A stretch of 64,000 bases of DNA. It comes from Neobacillus cucumis. GTDB taxonomy: Bacteria > Bacillota > Bacilli > Bacillales_B > DSM-18226. The notes below the pieces were generated by a model. It did not search any database and had not been told where the DNA came from. It worked only from the letters and a program-made list of their open reading frames with translations. A program made the translations under genes and the position numbers. The stretch spans positions 92,059 to 156,058 of the forward strand of contig NZ_JAEHGC010000013.1 in NCBI RefSeq assembly GCF_016107705.1, written 5' to 3'. Positions 33,576 to 43,105 of the stretch are shown here, piece by piece (positions within the stretch are counted from its first letter, which is position 1; every line of letters begins with the position of its first letter).

Positions 33576-35465
33576 ATGTTAGGATTTTTACAAAGAATCG
33601 GAAAAGCATTAATGCTTCCAATTGCGGTGCTCCCAGCTGCCGGATTATTACTCCGATTTGGACAGCCTGATCTATTGAACATCCCTTTTATCGCAAATGC
33701 TGGAAATGCTATTTTCGCAAATTTAGCATTGATTTTTGCCATTGGGGTGGCGATGGGTTTTGCCAAAGATAACAATGGTGCAGCCGCATTAGCAGGTGCT
33801 ATTGGTTATTTAGTATTAACAGAAGGTACAAAAGCAATTGATAAAAATATAAATATGGGGGTTCTCGGCGGGATTTTAACCGGGATTATTGCAGGGCTTC
33901 TTTATAATCGTTTCCGTGATGTAAAGCTGCCGGAATGGTTAGGATTCTTCAGTGGCAGAAGATTTGTTCCAATCATCACCTCGGTCGCAATGGTTGTTTT
34001 GGCAGGCATTGCCGGATTTGTTTGGCCGCCTATTCAAGATGGTATTAATGGTCTGGGAAATTGGATTATTGGTTTAGGTGCGGTTGGTTCGGGTCTTTTT
34101 GGATTTTTAAATCGTTTGCTGATTCCATTAGGACTTCACCATGTATTAAACAGTTTATTCTGGTTCCAATTTGGAGAATTTCAAGGAAAAACAGGGGATA
34201 TTGCCCGCTTCTTTGCAGGAGATCCAACTGCTGGCGGTTATATGACAGGATTCTTCCCCATCATGATGTTTGGACTTCCTGCAGCAGCCTTTGCGATAAT
34301 TGCTGCCGCTAAGCCTGAAAAAAGAAAATCCGTATCCGGTATGTTTATCGGGCTCGCATTGACTTCATTTCTAACAGGAATTACAGAACCAATTGAATTT
34401 TCATTTATGTTTATTGCCCCATTACTTTATGGTGTTCACGCAGTTTTAACGGGGCTATCGATGTGGATTACTTCATTATTAGGAATTAAGGATGGGTTTA
34501 CCTTTTCAGCAGGTGCCATTGATTATGCATTAAACTTTAACATTGCTCAAAAGCCTCTATTGTTATTATTGGTTGGTGTCGTGTACGCAGTTATCTATTT
34601 CATCATTTTTTATGGATTAATTAAAGCGTTTAATATTAAAACACCTGGCCGTGAGGATGAAGAGGAAGCTGAGCTTAATCAAGGTACTCCAAGCACGGTT
34701 GAAGGTAACAAATATGAGACCATGGCTTATCACTTTATAAAAGATATTGGCGGTAGAGAAAACATCACTTTAATTGACAATTGTACAACCCGTCTACGCT
34801 TAAATATTAAAGATATGGATAAAGTAAAGGATTCTTCTTTAAAAGCACATGGTGCCAAAGGAATAATGAAATTGAATAAAAACAACCTGCAAGTTGTGGT
34901 AGGTACAGAGGTAGAGTTTGTTGCAGATGCAATGAAGAGGATCGATATGAATCATGTTAAGGTTGACTCTTCCCTCACCGAAGCGGCTTCAACTGGGGCG
35001 AACGGCCAGCTGCCGTTATCAGATGAAGACTTTGTGATGCCAATTGAAGGAGAAATTATTCCCATTACGGAAGTTCCGGACCAAGTTTTCTCGCAAAAAA
35101 TGATGGGGGATGGCTTCGGAATTGTTCCGGCAAACGGTTCGCTTGTTTCACCAGTTGACGGGGAAATTCTAAATGTGTTCCCAACAAAGCATGCGCTTGG
35201 CATTCGTTCAAAACAAGGCTACGAAATTCTCATCCATATCGGATTAGACACGGTAAATTTAAAAGGAGAAGGCTTTACGGTTCTCGTGAATGAGGGAGAC
35301 AAAGTGACAAAGGGACAAGCGATTCTTAATTTTGATTTAGAATTCATTAAGAAATCAGTTCCTTCTACGGTCACACCAGTCATCTTTACAAACTTAACAA
35401 AATTAAATGTGAAAAAGCACGGTCAAACCGAGCAAGGAAAGAATGGAATCCTTTCCATTGAATAA
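33576..35465 (+). CDS. nagE: PTS N-acetylglucosamine-specific permease, EIICBA
   Basis: The 629-residue fusion has an N-terminal EIIC membrane domain (MLGFLQRIGKALMLPIAVLP start, ITEPIEFSFMFIAP), then EIIB with the phosphocysteine in IDNCTTRLRL around residue 405, and EIIA with the active histidine in EILIHIGLDTVNL near residue 550. The complete C-B-A order matches NagE. It imports and phosphorylates GlcNAc to GlcNAc-6-P, the NagA substrate. ATG follows AAAGGAGAGAAACAGAT. NagR and cre sites lie upstream and a strong terminator follows. Confidence 0.94.
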   Translation: MLGFLQRIGKALMLPIAVLPAAGLLLRFGQPDLLNIPFIANAGNAIFANLALIFAIGVAMGFAKDNNGAAALAGAIGYLVLTEGTKAIDKNINMGVLGGILTGIIAGLLYNRFRDVKLPEWLGFFSGRRFVPIITSVAMVVLAGIAGFVWPPIQDGINGLGNWIIGLGAVGSGLFGFLNRLLIPLGLHHVLNSLFWFQFGEFQGKTGDIARFFAGDPTAGGYMTGFFPIMMFGLPAAAFAIIAAAKPEKRKSVSGMFIGLALTSFLTGITEPIEFSFMFIAPLLYGVHAVLTGLSMWITSLLGIKDGFTFSAGAIDYALNFNIAQKPLLLLLVGVVYAVIYFIIFYGLIKAFNIKTPGREDEEEAELNQGTPSTVEGNKYETMAYHFIKDIGGRENITLIDNCTTRLRLNIKDMDKVKDSSLKAHGAKGIMKLNKNNLQVVVGTEVEFVADAMKRIDMNHVKVDSSLTEAASTGANGQLPLSDEDFVMPIEGEIIPITEVPDQVFSQKMMGDGFGIVPANGSLVSPVDGEILNVFPTKHALGIRSKQGYEILIHIGLDTVNLKGEGFTVLVNEGDKVTKGQAILNFDLEFIKKSVPSTVTPVIFTNLTKLNVKKHGQTEQGKNGILSIE

Positions 35466-35469
35466 TGGA

Positions 35470-35505
35470 AAAACGACAGGTGCCTGACACCTGTCGTTTT
35501 TGTTA
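35470..35505. terminator. Bidirectional terminator between nagE and yhbH
   Basis: A perfect 13-bp stem (AAAACGACAGGTG at 35470-35482 with its complement at 35488-35500) and T/A tracts on both sides. The core AGGTGCCTGACACCT is common in Bacillaceae intergenic hairpins. Confidence 0.9.
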
Positions 35506-36669
35506 TGCATATAATTTTGATTCTTCCTGCTGGAAGAAGCTCTTCATGGCATGGAATACATCGGCTTTTTGCTTGAGGATATAATAGCGAAAATTCTCAT
35601 CCTTGATATTTTTATAAGCAGACATTAAGGTCGAGTGGCGGTTGTACTGATTTACCTCGCCATAACCAAACATATTCGATACCTTCATTAATTCTTCAAC
35701 CAATTTGACACAGCGTGCATTATCGGATGTTAGATTATCACCATCTGAAAAATGGAATGGATAGATGTTATACTTTAGTGGACTATATTTGTCATCAATC
35801 AATTCCAGCGCCTTGCGATAGGCTGAGGAACAAATCGTTCCACCGCTTTCTCCTTTAGAAAAGAAATCTTCCTCCGTAACAACCTTTGCTTCCGTATGGT
35901 GAGCAATAAATTCAATTTCCACCGTTTCGTATTTCGTTCTTAAAAAGCGTGTCATCCAGAAGAAAAAGCTTCGTGCCATATACTTCTCCCAAATCCCCAT
36001 CGATCCACTAGTGTCCATCATCGCGAGTACCACTGCTTTAGAATCAGGCTTAATGACCTCATTCCAGGTCTTAAATTTTAAATCATCCTTATAAATAGGA
36101 TGAAATGCAGGTTTCCCGCTCATCGCATTACGTTTGAAAGCAGACATCATGGTTCGTTTTTTATCAATATTCCCCATTAATCCTGTTTTTCGAATATCAT
36201 TAAATTCAATATTCTCAACCAAATGTTCTTCTTGTTCTTTTCTCTTTAAATTTGGAAGCTCTAACTGTTTGAATAATGCTTCCTCTAGTTCCATTAACGA
36301 AACTTCGGCCTCAAAATAGTCCTCTCCAGCTTGATCGCCGGCGCCTTGCCCTTTTCCCGGACCCTTTTGCCCGCTGGAACCGTCACGTGCTACTACATCC
36401 CCGACTTGACTGTCACCGTTACCTTGGCCCACGTGTTTGTTTTTGTCATAATTATAACGAATTTTATATTCGTCCAATGAACGAATCGGAATTTTTACCA
36501 CATCTCGACCGTTTGACATAATGATGCTTTCTTCTGTGATAAGATCTGGAAGATTATTTCGAATCGCCTCTTGAACTTTTTCCTGGTGCCGCTGCTGGTC
36601 ATCGTGGCCTTTACGGTGGAGGGACCAATCTTCTCTAGAAATCACAAATTGATGGTTGTTGTCTGACAA
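35503..36669 (-). CDS. yhbH: Sporulation protein YhbH (DUF444)
   Basis: A 388-residue DUF444 protein. The N-terminus [21 protein letters not shown] and a glycine-rich middle ([18 protein letters not shown]) precede a von Willebrand A-like domain with a MIDAS-like [11 protein letters not shown] motif. In B. subtilis yhbH is sigma-E dependent and needed for normal sporulation. It lies downstream of prkA with the same orientation, as in B. subtilis and as yeaH follows yeaG in enterobacteria. Biochemical function is unknown; it is thought to partner with PrkA. Confidence 0.93.
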   Translation of the reverse strand: MSDNNHQFVISREDWSLHRKGHDDQQRHQEKVQEAIRNNLPDLITEESIIMSNGRDVVKIPIRSLDEYKIRYNYDKNKHVGQGNGDSQVGDVVARDGSSGQKGPGKGQGAGDQAGEDYFEAEVSLMELEEALFKQLELPNLKRKEQEEHLVENIEFNDIRKTGLMGNIDKKRTMMSAFKRNAMSGKPAFHPIYKDDLKFKTWNEVIKPDSKAVVLAMMDTSGSMGIWEKYMARSFFFWMTRFLRTKYETVEIEFIAHHTEAKVVTEEDFFSKGESGGTICSSAYRKALELIDDKYSPLKYNIYPFHFSDGDNLTSDNARCVKLVEELMKVSNMFGYGEVNQYNRHSTLMSAYKNIKDENFRYYILKQKADVFHAMKSFFQQEESKLYA

Positions 36670-36898
36670 TTAAAACCCCTCCCTATAAAATTTTGAAAAT
36701 CCTTTGCACACATTTTTTTCTACCACATACTATAACTCGAGTGTAAAAATCCATATGAAATATTGATTACTTTATCCTATGCAGAAACAGCGAATAATTT
36801 ACAAATAATTTTGACAATTGGTGTTTTGCCTATGAAAATGGACAAGAATTTTGATAGAAAAAGACTGGCAAAATTTCTTCTGCCAGTCCGTATAGCCG
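36670..36898 (-). other. Intergenic region between prkA and yhbH, containing a terminator
   Basis: GACTGGCA at 36863-36870 pairs with TGCCAGTC at 36881-36888, followed on the minus strand by CTTTTTC, so prkA has its own terminator. The remainder is AT-rich and must contain the yhbH promoter; I cannot assign a sigma factor from sequence alone. Confidence 0.65.
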
Positions 36899-38794
36899 TT
36901 AGCGATTTAATAAGCTTCCTACATATCTCAATAGTTCGTTTGCTGATGTTGAATTATAACCATGCTCATCAATCAGCCTTGCCACAACATCATTGATTTT
37001 TTTCAATTGCTGTTCATCCGGCGTTTTCGATGATGTGGTAATCTTCACAACATCCTTAAGGTCAGCAAACAGCTTCTTCTGGATGGCTTCACGCAGACGG
37101 TCATGGGAATTATAATCGAACCGCTTGCCTTTTCGTGCATAGGCTGAAATGCGGATTAAGATTTCTTCCCTGAACGCTTTTTTCGCATTCTCGGAAATAC
37201 CAATTTGTTCCTCAATGGAACGCATTAGTTTTTCATCCGGATTAATTTCTTCACCCGTTAATGGGTCGCGAAGCTTTGCTTTATTGCAGTAGGCTTCGAC
37301 ATTATCCAGATAGTTATCCATAAGTGTCTTAGCAGACTCTTCATAGGAGTAGACAAATGCTTTTTGGACTTCATTTTTCGCGATATTATCATACTCTTTG
37401 CGAGCTACTGCAATATAGTTCATATAGCGTTCACGCAGTTCTGCTGTGATGGATGGATGCTGGTCTAGCCCATCCTTCAACGACCTTAAAACATCTAAGG
37501 CATTAATAGAAGGTACCTCTTTACGAATAATCGTAGAGGAAATTCGGTTAATGACATAACGCGGATCAATACCGCTCATTCCTTCATCCTGATATTCCTT
37601 CTTAAGTTCCTCAATATCTGCTGTATTAAATCCTTCAACACTTTCGCCATCATATAGACGCATTTTCTTAACTAAATCGATATCACCTTTTTTCGGTTCC
37701 TTCAATCGAGTTAAAATGGTAAACATCGCGGCAACCTTTAGCGTATGTGGCGCAATGTGAACATCTGACACATCACTTTCCCGGATCATTTTTTCATAAA
37801 TTCTTTCTTCTTGTGACACCTTAAGATTGTATGGAATTGGCATGACGATAATCCTGGAATGAAGGGCTTCATTCTTTTTATTGGAAATAAATGAACGGTA
37901 TTCCGTTTCATTCGTATGTGCGACAATTAATTCATCCGCACTGATTAACGCAAACCTGCCCGCTTTGAAATTTCCTTCTTGTGTTAACGAAAGCAGATGC
38001 CATAAAAACTTTTCATCACATTTTAGCATCTCTTGGAATTCCATCATTCCTCGGTTAGCTTTATTTAGTTCTCCGTCAAAACGGTATGCCCGTGGATCTG
38101 ATTCGGAACCAAATTCTGCAATCGTTGAAAAGTCAATGCTTCCAGTTAAATCGGCAATATCCTGTGATTTTGGATCGGATGGACTAAAGGTTCCGATACC
38201 GGTTCGTTTATCCTCTGAGAAAAAGATTCTTTCCACCTGAACATCTTCTATTCTTCCGCCATATTCTTGTTCAAGGCGCATCATGTTTAATGGCGACAAA
38301 TTTCCTTCAATGCGAACCCCATATTCTTCATGAAATTCATCCCGTAAATGATGGGGAATTAAATGCAATGGATCTTCGTGCATCGGGCAGCCTTTAATCG
38401 CAAAGACAGACCCTCGATCTGAGCGTGAATAACTCTCTAACCCTCTTTTTAGCATCGTCACTAATGTAGACTTACCGCCGCTGACTGGGCCCATTAACAA
38501 TAAAATACGTTTTCTGACATCTAACCTTTTAGCGGCCGGATGAAAGTATTCCTCCACAAGGCGTTCTAGTGCTTCCTCTAAACCAAATAATTGATTACTA
38601 AAGAATTTGTATTTCTTCGTCCCTTTTTCTTCCTCAATCCCCGCGTCCTTAATCATATTATAAACTCGAGAATGTGCAGACTGTGCAACCCATGGCTTCT
38701 TCTTCAACAACTCCAAATAATCGGCAAAAGTTCCTTCCCAACGCAGCTTTTCTTCTTCTTCACGAAACATCTCGATTTTTTTTAAAATATCCAT
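36899..38794 (-). CDS. prkA: PrkA AAA+ serine kinase / protease-like protein
   Basis: A 631-residue PrkA. The N-terminal AAA+ domain carries Walker A in LLMGPVSGGKSTLVTML, and the C-terminal part contains the PrkA kinase-like region. Family members have been described as a serine protein kinase and as a Lon-like protease active in sporulation. Its distance and order with yhbH match the B. subtilis chromosome. Length is normal and the frame intact. Confidence 0.94.
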   Translation of the reverse strand: MDILKKIEMFREEEEKLRWEGTFADYLELLKKKPWVAQSAHSRVYNMIKDAGIEEEKGTKKYKFFSNQLFGLEEALERLVEEYFHPAAKRLDVRKRILLLMGPVSGGKSTLVTMLKRGLESYSRSDRGSVFAIKGCPMHEDPLHLIPHHLRDEFHEEYGVRIEGNLSPLNMMRLEQEYGGRIEDVQVERIFFSEDKRTGIGTFSPSDPKSQDIADLTGSIDFSTIAEFGSESDPRAYRFDGELNKANRGMMEFQEMLKCDEKFLWHLLSLTQEGNFKAGRFALISADELIVAHTNETEYRSFISNKKNEALHSRIIVMPIPYNLKVSQEERIYEKMIRESDVSDVHIAPHTLKVAAMFTILTRLKEPKKGDIDLVKKMRLYDGESVEGFNTADIEELKKEYQDEGMSGIDPRYVINRISSTIIRKEVPSINALDVLRSLKDGLDQHPSITAELRERYMNYIAVARKEYDNIAKNEVQKAFVYSYEESAKTLMDNYLDNVEAYCNKAKLRDPLTGEEINPDEKLMRSIEEQIGISENAKKAFREEILIRISAYARKGKRFDYNSHDRLREAIQKKLFADLKDVVKITTSSKTPDEQQLKKINDVVARLIDEHGYNSTSANELLRYVGSLLNR

Positions 38795-38981
38795 AAGGCC
38801 CTCCCCCTGTAGCTTAGTCAGAGACGATTAATATACTCTATGCACGTAGGAACTTGAACATGCGTAACCAAGACAATTAGTCCCTATCTTTTTTGTTACA
38901 GCCCTTTTCATTTTTTAAAGTTAGGCTATAATAAAACTATATGCTCGACTAATCGAAAAAATTTGCGGGAGGGTTTACATA

Positions 38982-39074
38982 GTGAATACTTTTATTGTAA
39001 TTTTAGTTATGATTACATTCTTAGCTGCCATCTTCACCTCAGGATACAACGACAAGCCAGGCGCAAATAAATAG
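38982..39074 (+). CDS. Small single-pass membrane peptide, 30 aa
   Basis: GTG at 38982 follows GGGAGGGTTTACATA and opens a 30-codon frame: a hydrophobic helix (NTFIVILVMITFLAAIF) and a short polar tail with GYNDKPGANK. The composition (one membrane helix, Gly/Asn/Lys tail) looks like a selected small membrane peptide rather than chance. A repeat element and a terminator follow. A TATAAT box occurs at 38927-38932. No function is assigned. Confidence 0.62.
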   Translation: MNTFIVILVMITFLAAIFTSGYNDKPGANK

Positions 39075-39075
39075 A

Positions 39076-39139
39076 AAAGCGGAAGCGCCTTGTTCAGCCC
39101 CGACAAGTGCTGGAGGGGCTAGGCGCTGGAGCTGGACAA
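39076..39139. repeat. Interspersed structured repeat, short variant
   Basis: The sequence from GAAAAGCGGAAGCGCC through AGGCGCTGGAGCTGGAC folds with GCGCC/GGCGC and AGCCCC/GGGGCT pairings. It belongs to a repeat family common between Bacillaceae genes; a longer, more diverged copy lies at 57296-57418. Confidence 0.65.
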
Positions 39140-39142
39140 TGT

Positions 39143-39172
39143 AAAAGGCTGCCATTATGCAGCCTTTTTTTA
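39143..39172. terminator. Bidirectional terminator
   Basis: AAAAGGCTGC at 39143-39152 pairs with GCAGCCTTTT at 39159-39168, with T-tracts in both directions for the small peptide gene and trmL. Confidence 0.85.
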
Positions 39173-39667
39173 TTGACCTAAATCAGGTCCTTTATTAAGT
39201 AGTTTAGGGTAGTTTTGTTGCCTTAGTGCTTCATATACAAGAATAGCCGCTGTATTGGACAAATTTAAAGAACGAACATTTTGATTCATGGGAATCCTTA
39301 ACGCGCGGTCCTTATTATTGGCAATAACATCTTTAGGAAGACCTGTTGTTTCCCGGCCAAAAATAAAATAATAATCCTTATTCAGATCGCTATAGTCAAA
39401 AGAGCTATGCGGGATTTCACCAAATTTGGTTAAATAAAAAAATTCACCGCCTGCATTCTTTTCAAAAAATTCATCTATTGAATCATAATAAGTAATGTTC
39501 ACAAACTCCCAATAATCCAAACCGGCCCGTTTCAACATTTTATCTTCTGTTGAAAAGCCTAAAGGGCGGATTAAATGTAAACTGGTATCCGTGGCAGCGC
39601 ATGTACGAGCAATATTTCCGGTGTTAGAAGGAATCTCCGGCTGGTATAATACAACGTGGTTTGACAT
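39170..39667 (-). CDS. trmL: tRNA (cytidine(34)-2'-O)-methyltransferase
   Basis: A SPOUT-class methyltransferase of 165 residues (start at MSNHVVLY, 39667, with GAGGTG 7 nt upstream). Motifs are EIPSNTGNIARTCAAT, FGRETTGLP and the knot-forming RIPMNQNVRSLNLSNTAAI. It methylates the wobble ribose of leucine tRNAs (cspR in B. subtilis). It lies in the B. subtilis-like order next to yhbB and queG. Confidence 0.95.
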   Translation of the reverse strand: MSNHVVLYQPEIPSNTGNIARTCAATDTSLHLIRPLGFSTEDKMLKRAGLDYWEFVNITYYDSIDEFFEKNAGGEFFYLTKFGEIPHSSFDYSDLNKDYYFIFGRETTGLPKDVIANNKDRALRIPMNQNVRSLNLSNTAAILVYEALRQQNYPKLLNKGPDLGQ

Positions 39668-39732
39668 GAATTTCACCTCAAGTAAAAATCTCTACCTGCA
39701 ATTATACCACTATGTTGTTTACAGACAAGAAA

Positions 39733-40602
39733 TCAGTCTAAAATCGAAAAGAACTTATATTTTATATTTGGCGTATAGGCTGATGAATCTTCGTAAGCCC
39801 AATACCTCATTCGGCTATTGTACGTATTGGCATTTACCAACGGCATTCCATAGGCATCCTTCCCGGTCACCATTGTATTATGGTTAAACCTGCCATCCCC
39901 TTCAAAATCGTAACAAATTACATCTCCTAACACTAATTGGTCAGGACTGCTGACCTCTTTTGCTCTTAAACCACTCTTTGAGTTCGCCAAATATAATCTT
40001 AGGGAATTTGCTATTGCCCAGCTGTAGCTCCAATTATTATTTTGCATCCACCAGCCGCTTCCACGGCTCGGATACCCTCTCATCGGTGATCCACCGGCAC
40101 GAAGACATTGCGATATATAATTGGTACAATTGTTTTCAAATTTTTTATAAGCAGGATTATAACTATTCCACCAGCGTTCCGCATATTGCACCGCCTTTAA
40201 GCGGTCATACTGGAAACTTGAACGTTCCTCCAATTCTTCCGTTGGGATGGACAATTCTTGATGATAATCGCCAGTTTGAACAGGTGCAATTTCTTCATCA
40301 GAGATCACTTCTCCTTTAAAAAGCTTTGCGAGCCTCATTTCAGTTTCCTCTTCTAGATAAAGCGCATCTTTTTGTTTAATTAGGTATTGAAAATGGGCCA
40401 TATAATGGACCGTTTCGTAATTCCCATTTTCAATTTTTTCTATGATATTGCCAGCAGCCTTTACTTTTACAATTTCTGCAGACCGTTTGGACAAAGAAGC
40501 TAATTTTCTTTCCGCTTTTGGATACAAATTTTTCTTTTCCCTCGTATTTGAAATAAATTGATGAATTCTTTTTTCAAACAAATCTTGAAGTGTTTCCTGC
40601 AT
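39733..40602 (-). CDS. yhbB: Putative amidase-domain protein (YhbB-like)
   Basis: The start at 40602 (MQETLQDL) has GGAG 9 nt upstream, giving 289 residues. The N-terminal half is charged and helical. The C-terminal half is an amidase_6 domain: YAERWWNSYNPAYKKFENNC with the catalytic-type cysteine, TNYISQCLRAGG, GDVICYDFEGDGRFNHNTMV and a final His/Asn region. Such domains occur in cell-wall or spore-associated proteins. No signal peptide is seen. Its position between queG and trmL matches B. subtilis yhbB. Confidence 0.82.
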   Translation of the reverse strand: MQETLQDLFEKRIHQFISNTREKKNLYPKAERKLASLSKRSAEIVKVKAAGNIIEKIENGNYETVHYMAHFQYLIKQKDALYLEEETEMRLAKLFKGEVISDEEIAPVQTGDYHQELSIPTEELEERSSFQYDRLKAVQYAERWWNSYNPAYKKFENNCTNYISQCLRAGGSPMRGYPSRGSGWWMQNNNWSYSWAIANSLRLYLANSKSGLRAKEVSSPDQLVLGDVICYDFEGDGRFNHNTMVTGKDAYGMPLVNANTYNSRMRYWAYEDSSAYTPNIKYKFFSILD

Positions 40603-40687
40603 CTCTCTCCACTCCTTTCCATTCATACATATGTGGAAAGGATGAAATTCAATCAAAAAAAGAGCCAATCATCATGATTCGCCCTTT

Positions 40688-41821
40688 TTAACTATTCAAT
40701 AAACGTAATCCTTTTTCTATTTCCAGTTGAACCTCTAAATCTGTTTCGGTTTTCCTAGCTTTCTCAAGGGCAGTATATGCGCTCTCGCCGCCAATTTTAC
40801 CAAGGGCCCATGCAGCTGTTCCCTTCATTACTGGACTTTGTTCATTTTGCAAAACCTCAACTAAATCGGGAACTGCTGTTTCATCTTTAAAATGAGCAAG
40901 GGCAATCATGGCATTGCGCTGGATTGGCTTTTTCCCACGCCAAGACCCCGCTAAATGGCCAAATTTATTTTTAAATTCACGATTACTCATTTTTAAGATC
41001 GGGGTTAATAATGGTTTTTCAATTTCCGGATTGGTTTCCATTTCATCATGAAAATGAAAGTCCTTACCTTTATTTGCCGGACAGGCAGTTTGACAGGAAT
41101 CACAGCCATACACCCTATTTCCGATTTTCTCCCTAAATTCATCGGGGATAAGAGCCTTTGTTTGTGTTAAAAATGAAATACATCGCTGAGCGTTGATCTG
41201 CCCGCCTTGTACCAATGCACCGGTAGGGCATGCCTCAAGACATTTTGTACATGTTCCACACTGATCTTCTATTGGAGTATCCGGTTCAAAGGGAATGCTG
41301 GTAATCATTTCACCTAAGTAAACATAAGAGCCAAATTCAGGTGTGATCACAGCACAATTCTTTCCGCTCCAACCAATCCCTGCCCTCTCGGCCACAGCCC
41401 GATCTGAAAGTTCTCCCGTGTCAACCATCGATTTAACCCGGGCATCCGGTACCTTTTCAAGGATAAATGCTTCAAGTTTTTTTAGTCGATCACGGAGAAT
41501 ATGGTGATAATCCATTCCCCAGGAAGCTCTTGAAAAGATTCCTCTTCGCTCTCCCTTTTTACTTACAAGCCTGATTTTCATTTTAGATGGATACGCTAAC
41601 GCAATCCCTATGATGGAACGCGGCTCTTCAAGGAGCAGGGAGGGATTAACACGTTTTTCAATATCCGGTTCCTCAAAACCTGATTGGAATCCTAGCTCCT
41701 GTTGGCGTATTAATCTATTTTTCAGTTCAGTAAAGGGGGCAGCAGTGGTAAAACCAATTTTATCAATGCCAATTTCCTTACTGTACGCAATTAGTTCCTC
41801 TTTAAATTGTTTTACGTTCAT
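40688..41821 (-). CDS. queG: Epoxyqueuosine reductase
   Basis: A 377-residue cobalamin- and [4Fe-4S]-dependent enzyme of the last step of queuosine synthesis. Two ferredoxin-like cluster motifs are visible, CGTCTKCLEACPTGAL and CDSCQTACPANKGK, and WGMDYHHILRDRL is typical of QueG. The C-terminal 100 residues contain HEAT-like repeats (AMIALAHFKDETAVPDLVEV), as in Gram-positive QueG. Same orientation as yhbB downstream. Confidence 0.95.
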   Translation of the reverse strand: MNVKQFKEELIAYSKEIGIDKIGFTTAAPFTELKNRLIRQQELGFQSGFEEPDIEKRVNPSLLLEEPRSIIGIALAYPSKMKIRLVSKKGERRGIFSRASWGMDYHHILRDRLKKLEAFILEKVPDARVKSMVDTGELSDRAVAERAGIGWSGKNCAVITPEFGSYVYLGEMITSIPFEPDTPIEDQCGTCTKCLEACPTGALVQGGQINAQRCISFLTQTKALIPDEFREKIGNRVYGCDSCQTACPANKGKDFHFHDEMETNPEIEKPLLTPILKMSNREFKNKFGHLAGSWRGKKPIQRNAMIALAHFKDETAVPDLVEVLQNEQSPVMKGTAAWALGKIGGESAYTALEKARKTETDLEVQLEIEKGLRLLNS

Positions 41822-41929
41822 TTTTAAAGCCTTCTTTCAAACGGTTTCCATCTATATGAAGCGGTTAATTATTCTTTACACACTTTTTTATGATAAACTA
41901 TTTTCAACAAATTTTGGAGGTTAAAAAGC

Positions 41930-42598
41930 TTGGAAATTCACTTGTCATCAAGTCTGATTGAAAAGATTCCTCATTTTAAAGTGGGAGTTATTGAATACGA
42001 GAATATCACTGTCGGAGATTCACCGCAAATGGTTAAAGGCCGTCTTCAACTGTTTCAAGAGTCGATCTATTTTGAGCTAGAAAATAAAAATGTGACGGAT
42101 TTACCTGGAATTCAGGAATGGCGAAGTGTGTTTAAAGTGACAGGAAAGGACCCAAACCGCTACCGTCACTCTGCAGAAGCACTGTACCGAAGAGTTCAAA
42201 AGCAGAATTATCTATCCCCTGTTCAAAGTGCGATTGATCTTAACAACTTTTTCTCGCTTGAGTATCAAGTGCCGATTGGGATTTATGATAAAGAGAAATT
42301 GGAAGAACCTGTTACAATCCAGATTGGTGCTGCCGGGGAAGAATATCGCGGTTTAAATGGAAGGATGAACTCATTAGAGAACTTAATTGTATCGGCAGAT
42401 CAGCAAGGACCATTTGGCAGTCCGTTTGTAGACTCAGACCGAACACCTGTAACGGCTGAAACCAAACAGGCGGTGCAAATGATCTATATTCGGCCATCTA
42501 TGGATGTAGATAACGCGAAAAAGCTAACGGAATCTTTAATGAATATGTTTGTTCAAGTCCACGGCGGGGATGCTTCTTATCGCATTTTAGGATGCTGA
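41930..42598 (+). CDS. B3/B4 tRNA-binding-domain protein
   Basis: The 222-residue protein consists of a B3/4 domain like that of phenylalanyl-tRNA synthetase beta (EWRSVFKVTGKDPNRYRHSAEALYRRV, SAIDLNNFFSLEYQVPIGIYD). Stand-alone proteins of this kind are thought to help proofread or hydrolyse mischarged aminoacyl-tRNA. The start is TTG at 41930, with GGAGGT 8 nt upstream. Divergent from queG. Confidence 0.85.
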   Translation: MEIHLSSSLIEKIPHFKVGVIEYENITVGDSPQMVKGRLQLFQESIYFELENKNVTDLPGIQEWRSVFKVTGKDPNRYRHSAEALYRRVQKQNYLSPVQSAIDLNNFFSLEYQVPIGIYDKEKLEEPVTIQIGAAGEEYRGLNGRMNSLENLIVSADQQGPFGSPFVDSDRTPVTAETKQAVQMIYIRPSMDVDNAKKLTESLMNMFVQVHGGDASYRILGC

Positions 42599-42626
42599 TA
42601 GAGGCATTCTTTTTTGGTCAAATAAA

Positions 42627-42671
42627 AAAACGTAACGCATCGTTTTTCTTTGAAACGATACACTACGTTAG
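42627..42671 (-). terminator. Terminator of tRNA-Gly
   Basis: A 17-bp stem including G-U pairs (42629-42645 with 42653-42669) is followed on the minus strand by TTTTTTA. Confidence 0.8.
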
Positions 42672-42680
42672 TCACAATAT

Positions 42681-42754
42681 TGGAGCGGGTGATGGGAATC
42701 GAACCCACTACATCAGCTTGGAAGGCTGAGGTTTTACCAGTAAACTACACCCGC
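42681..42754 (-). tRNA. tRNA-Gly (anticodon TCC)
   Basis: A complete cloverleaf on the minus strand, GCGGGTG acceptor arm, GGTTCGATTCC T-loop, anticodon TCC and encoded CCA end. It is isolated from the tRNA cluster at 63 kb. Confidence 0.95.
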
Positions 42755-43105
42755 AATTTATTAAGTTGATATGTTCAATCAACTGACCTTTATTATATTA
42801 CACAGTTTTCACTTTTTCGTCAAGGTTTTTTGCGAAATTTGTCGATTTTCTAACTTGATTTTTTGCCGGAGCGAATTTGAGATCAGTCGAGTGCTCCTCT
42901 GATGGTCAGGTGGTGCTATGCTTTTCCCTTGGAAGAGGAAAATTAGCTCCTTTGGGCAATGCAGGAGCTTTTCTTTTCCCTTTTTGACCTAAATACTGCT
43001 CGCGCGGGCAATGAAACACCTTTCCTTTTCCCCTTTTGAAAGTAAATACCGCTCTCAGGGGTAATGCAGCAAATTCTTTAATCTTGAAAGCCCTCACAAA
43101 GCTTA
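42755..43105. repeat. Intergenic region with about four degenerate 53-bp tandem repeats
   Basis: A GCTC-N6-GGGCAATG-like core recurs at 42893, 42945, 42998 and 43051, spaced 52, 53 and 53 bp, with CTTTTCCTTTTCCC-like sequence between. Copies are well diverged. No ORF here has a ribosome site; a 63-codon minus-strand frame is a by-product of the repeats. The element class is not recognised. Confidence 0.6.

Noticed and set aside
41840..41860. cre site upstream of queG
   Set aside because: TGGAAACCGTTTGA deviates at key positions, and catabolite control of queG has no functional support.
42906..43097. 63-codon minus-strand ORF
   Set aside because: It lies wholly in degenerate 53-bp repeats and has no ribosome site.
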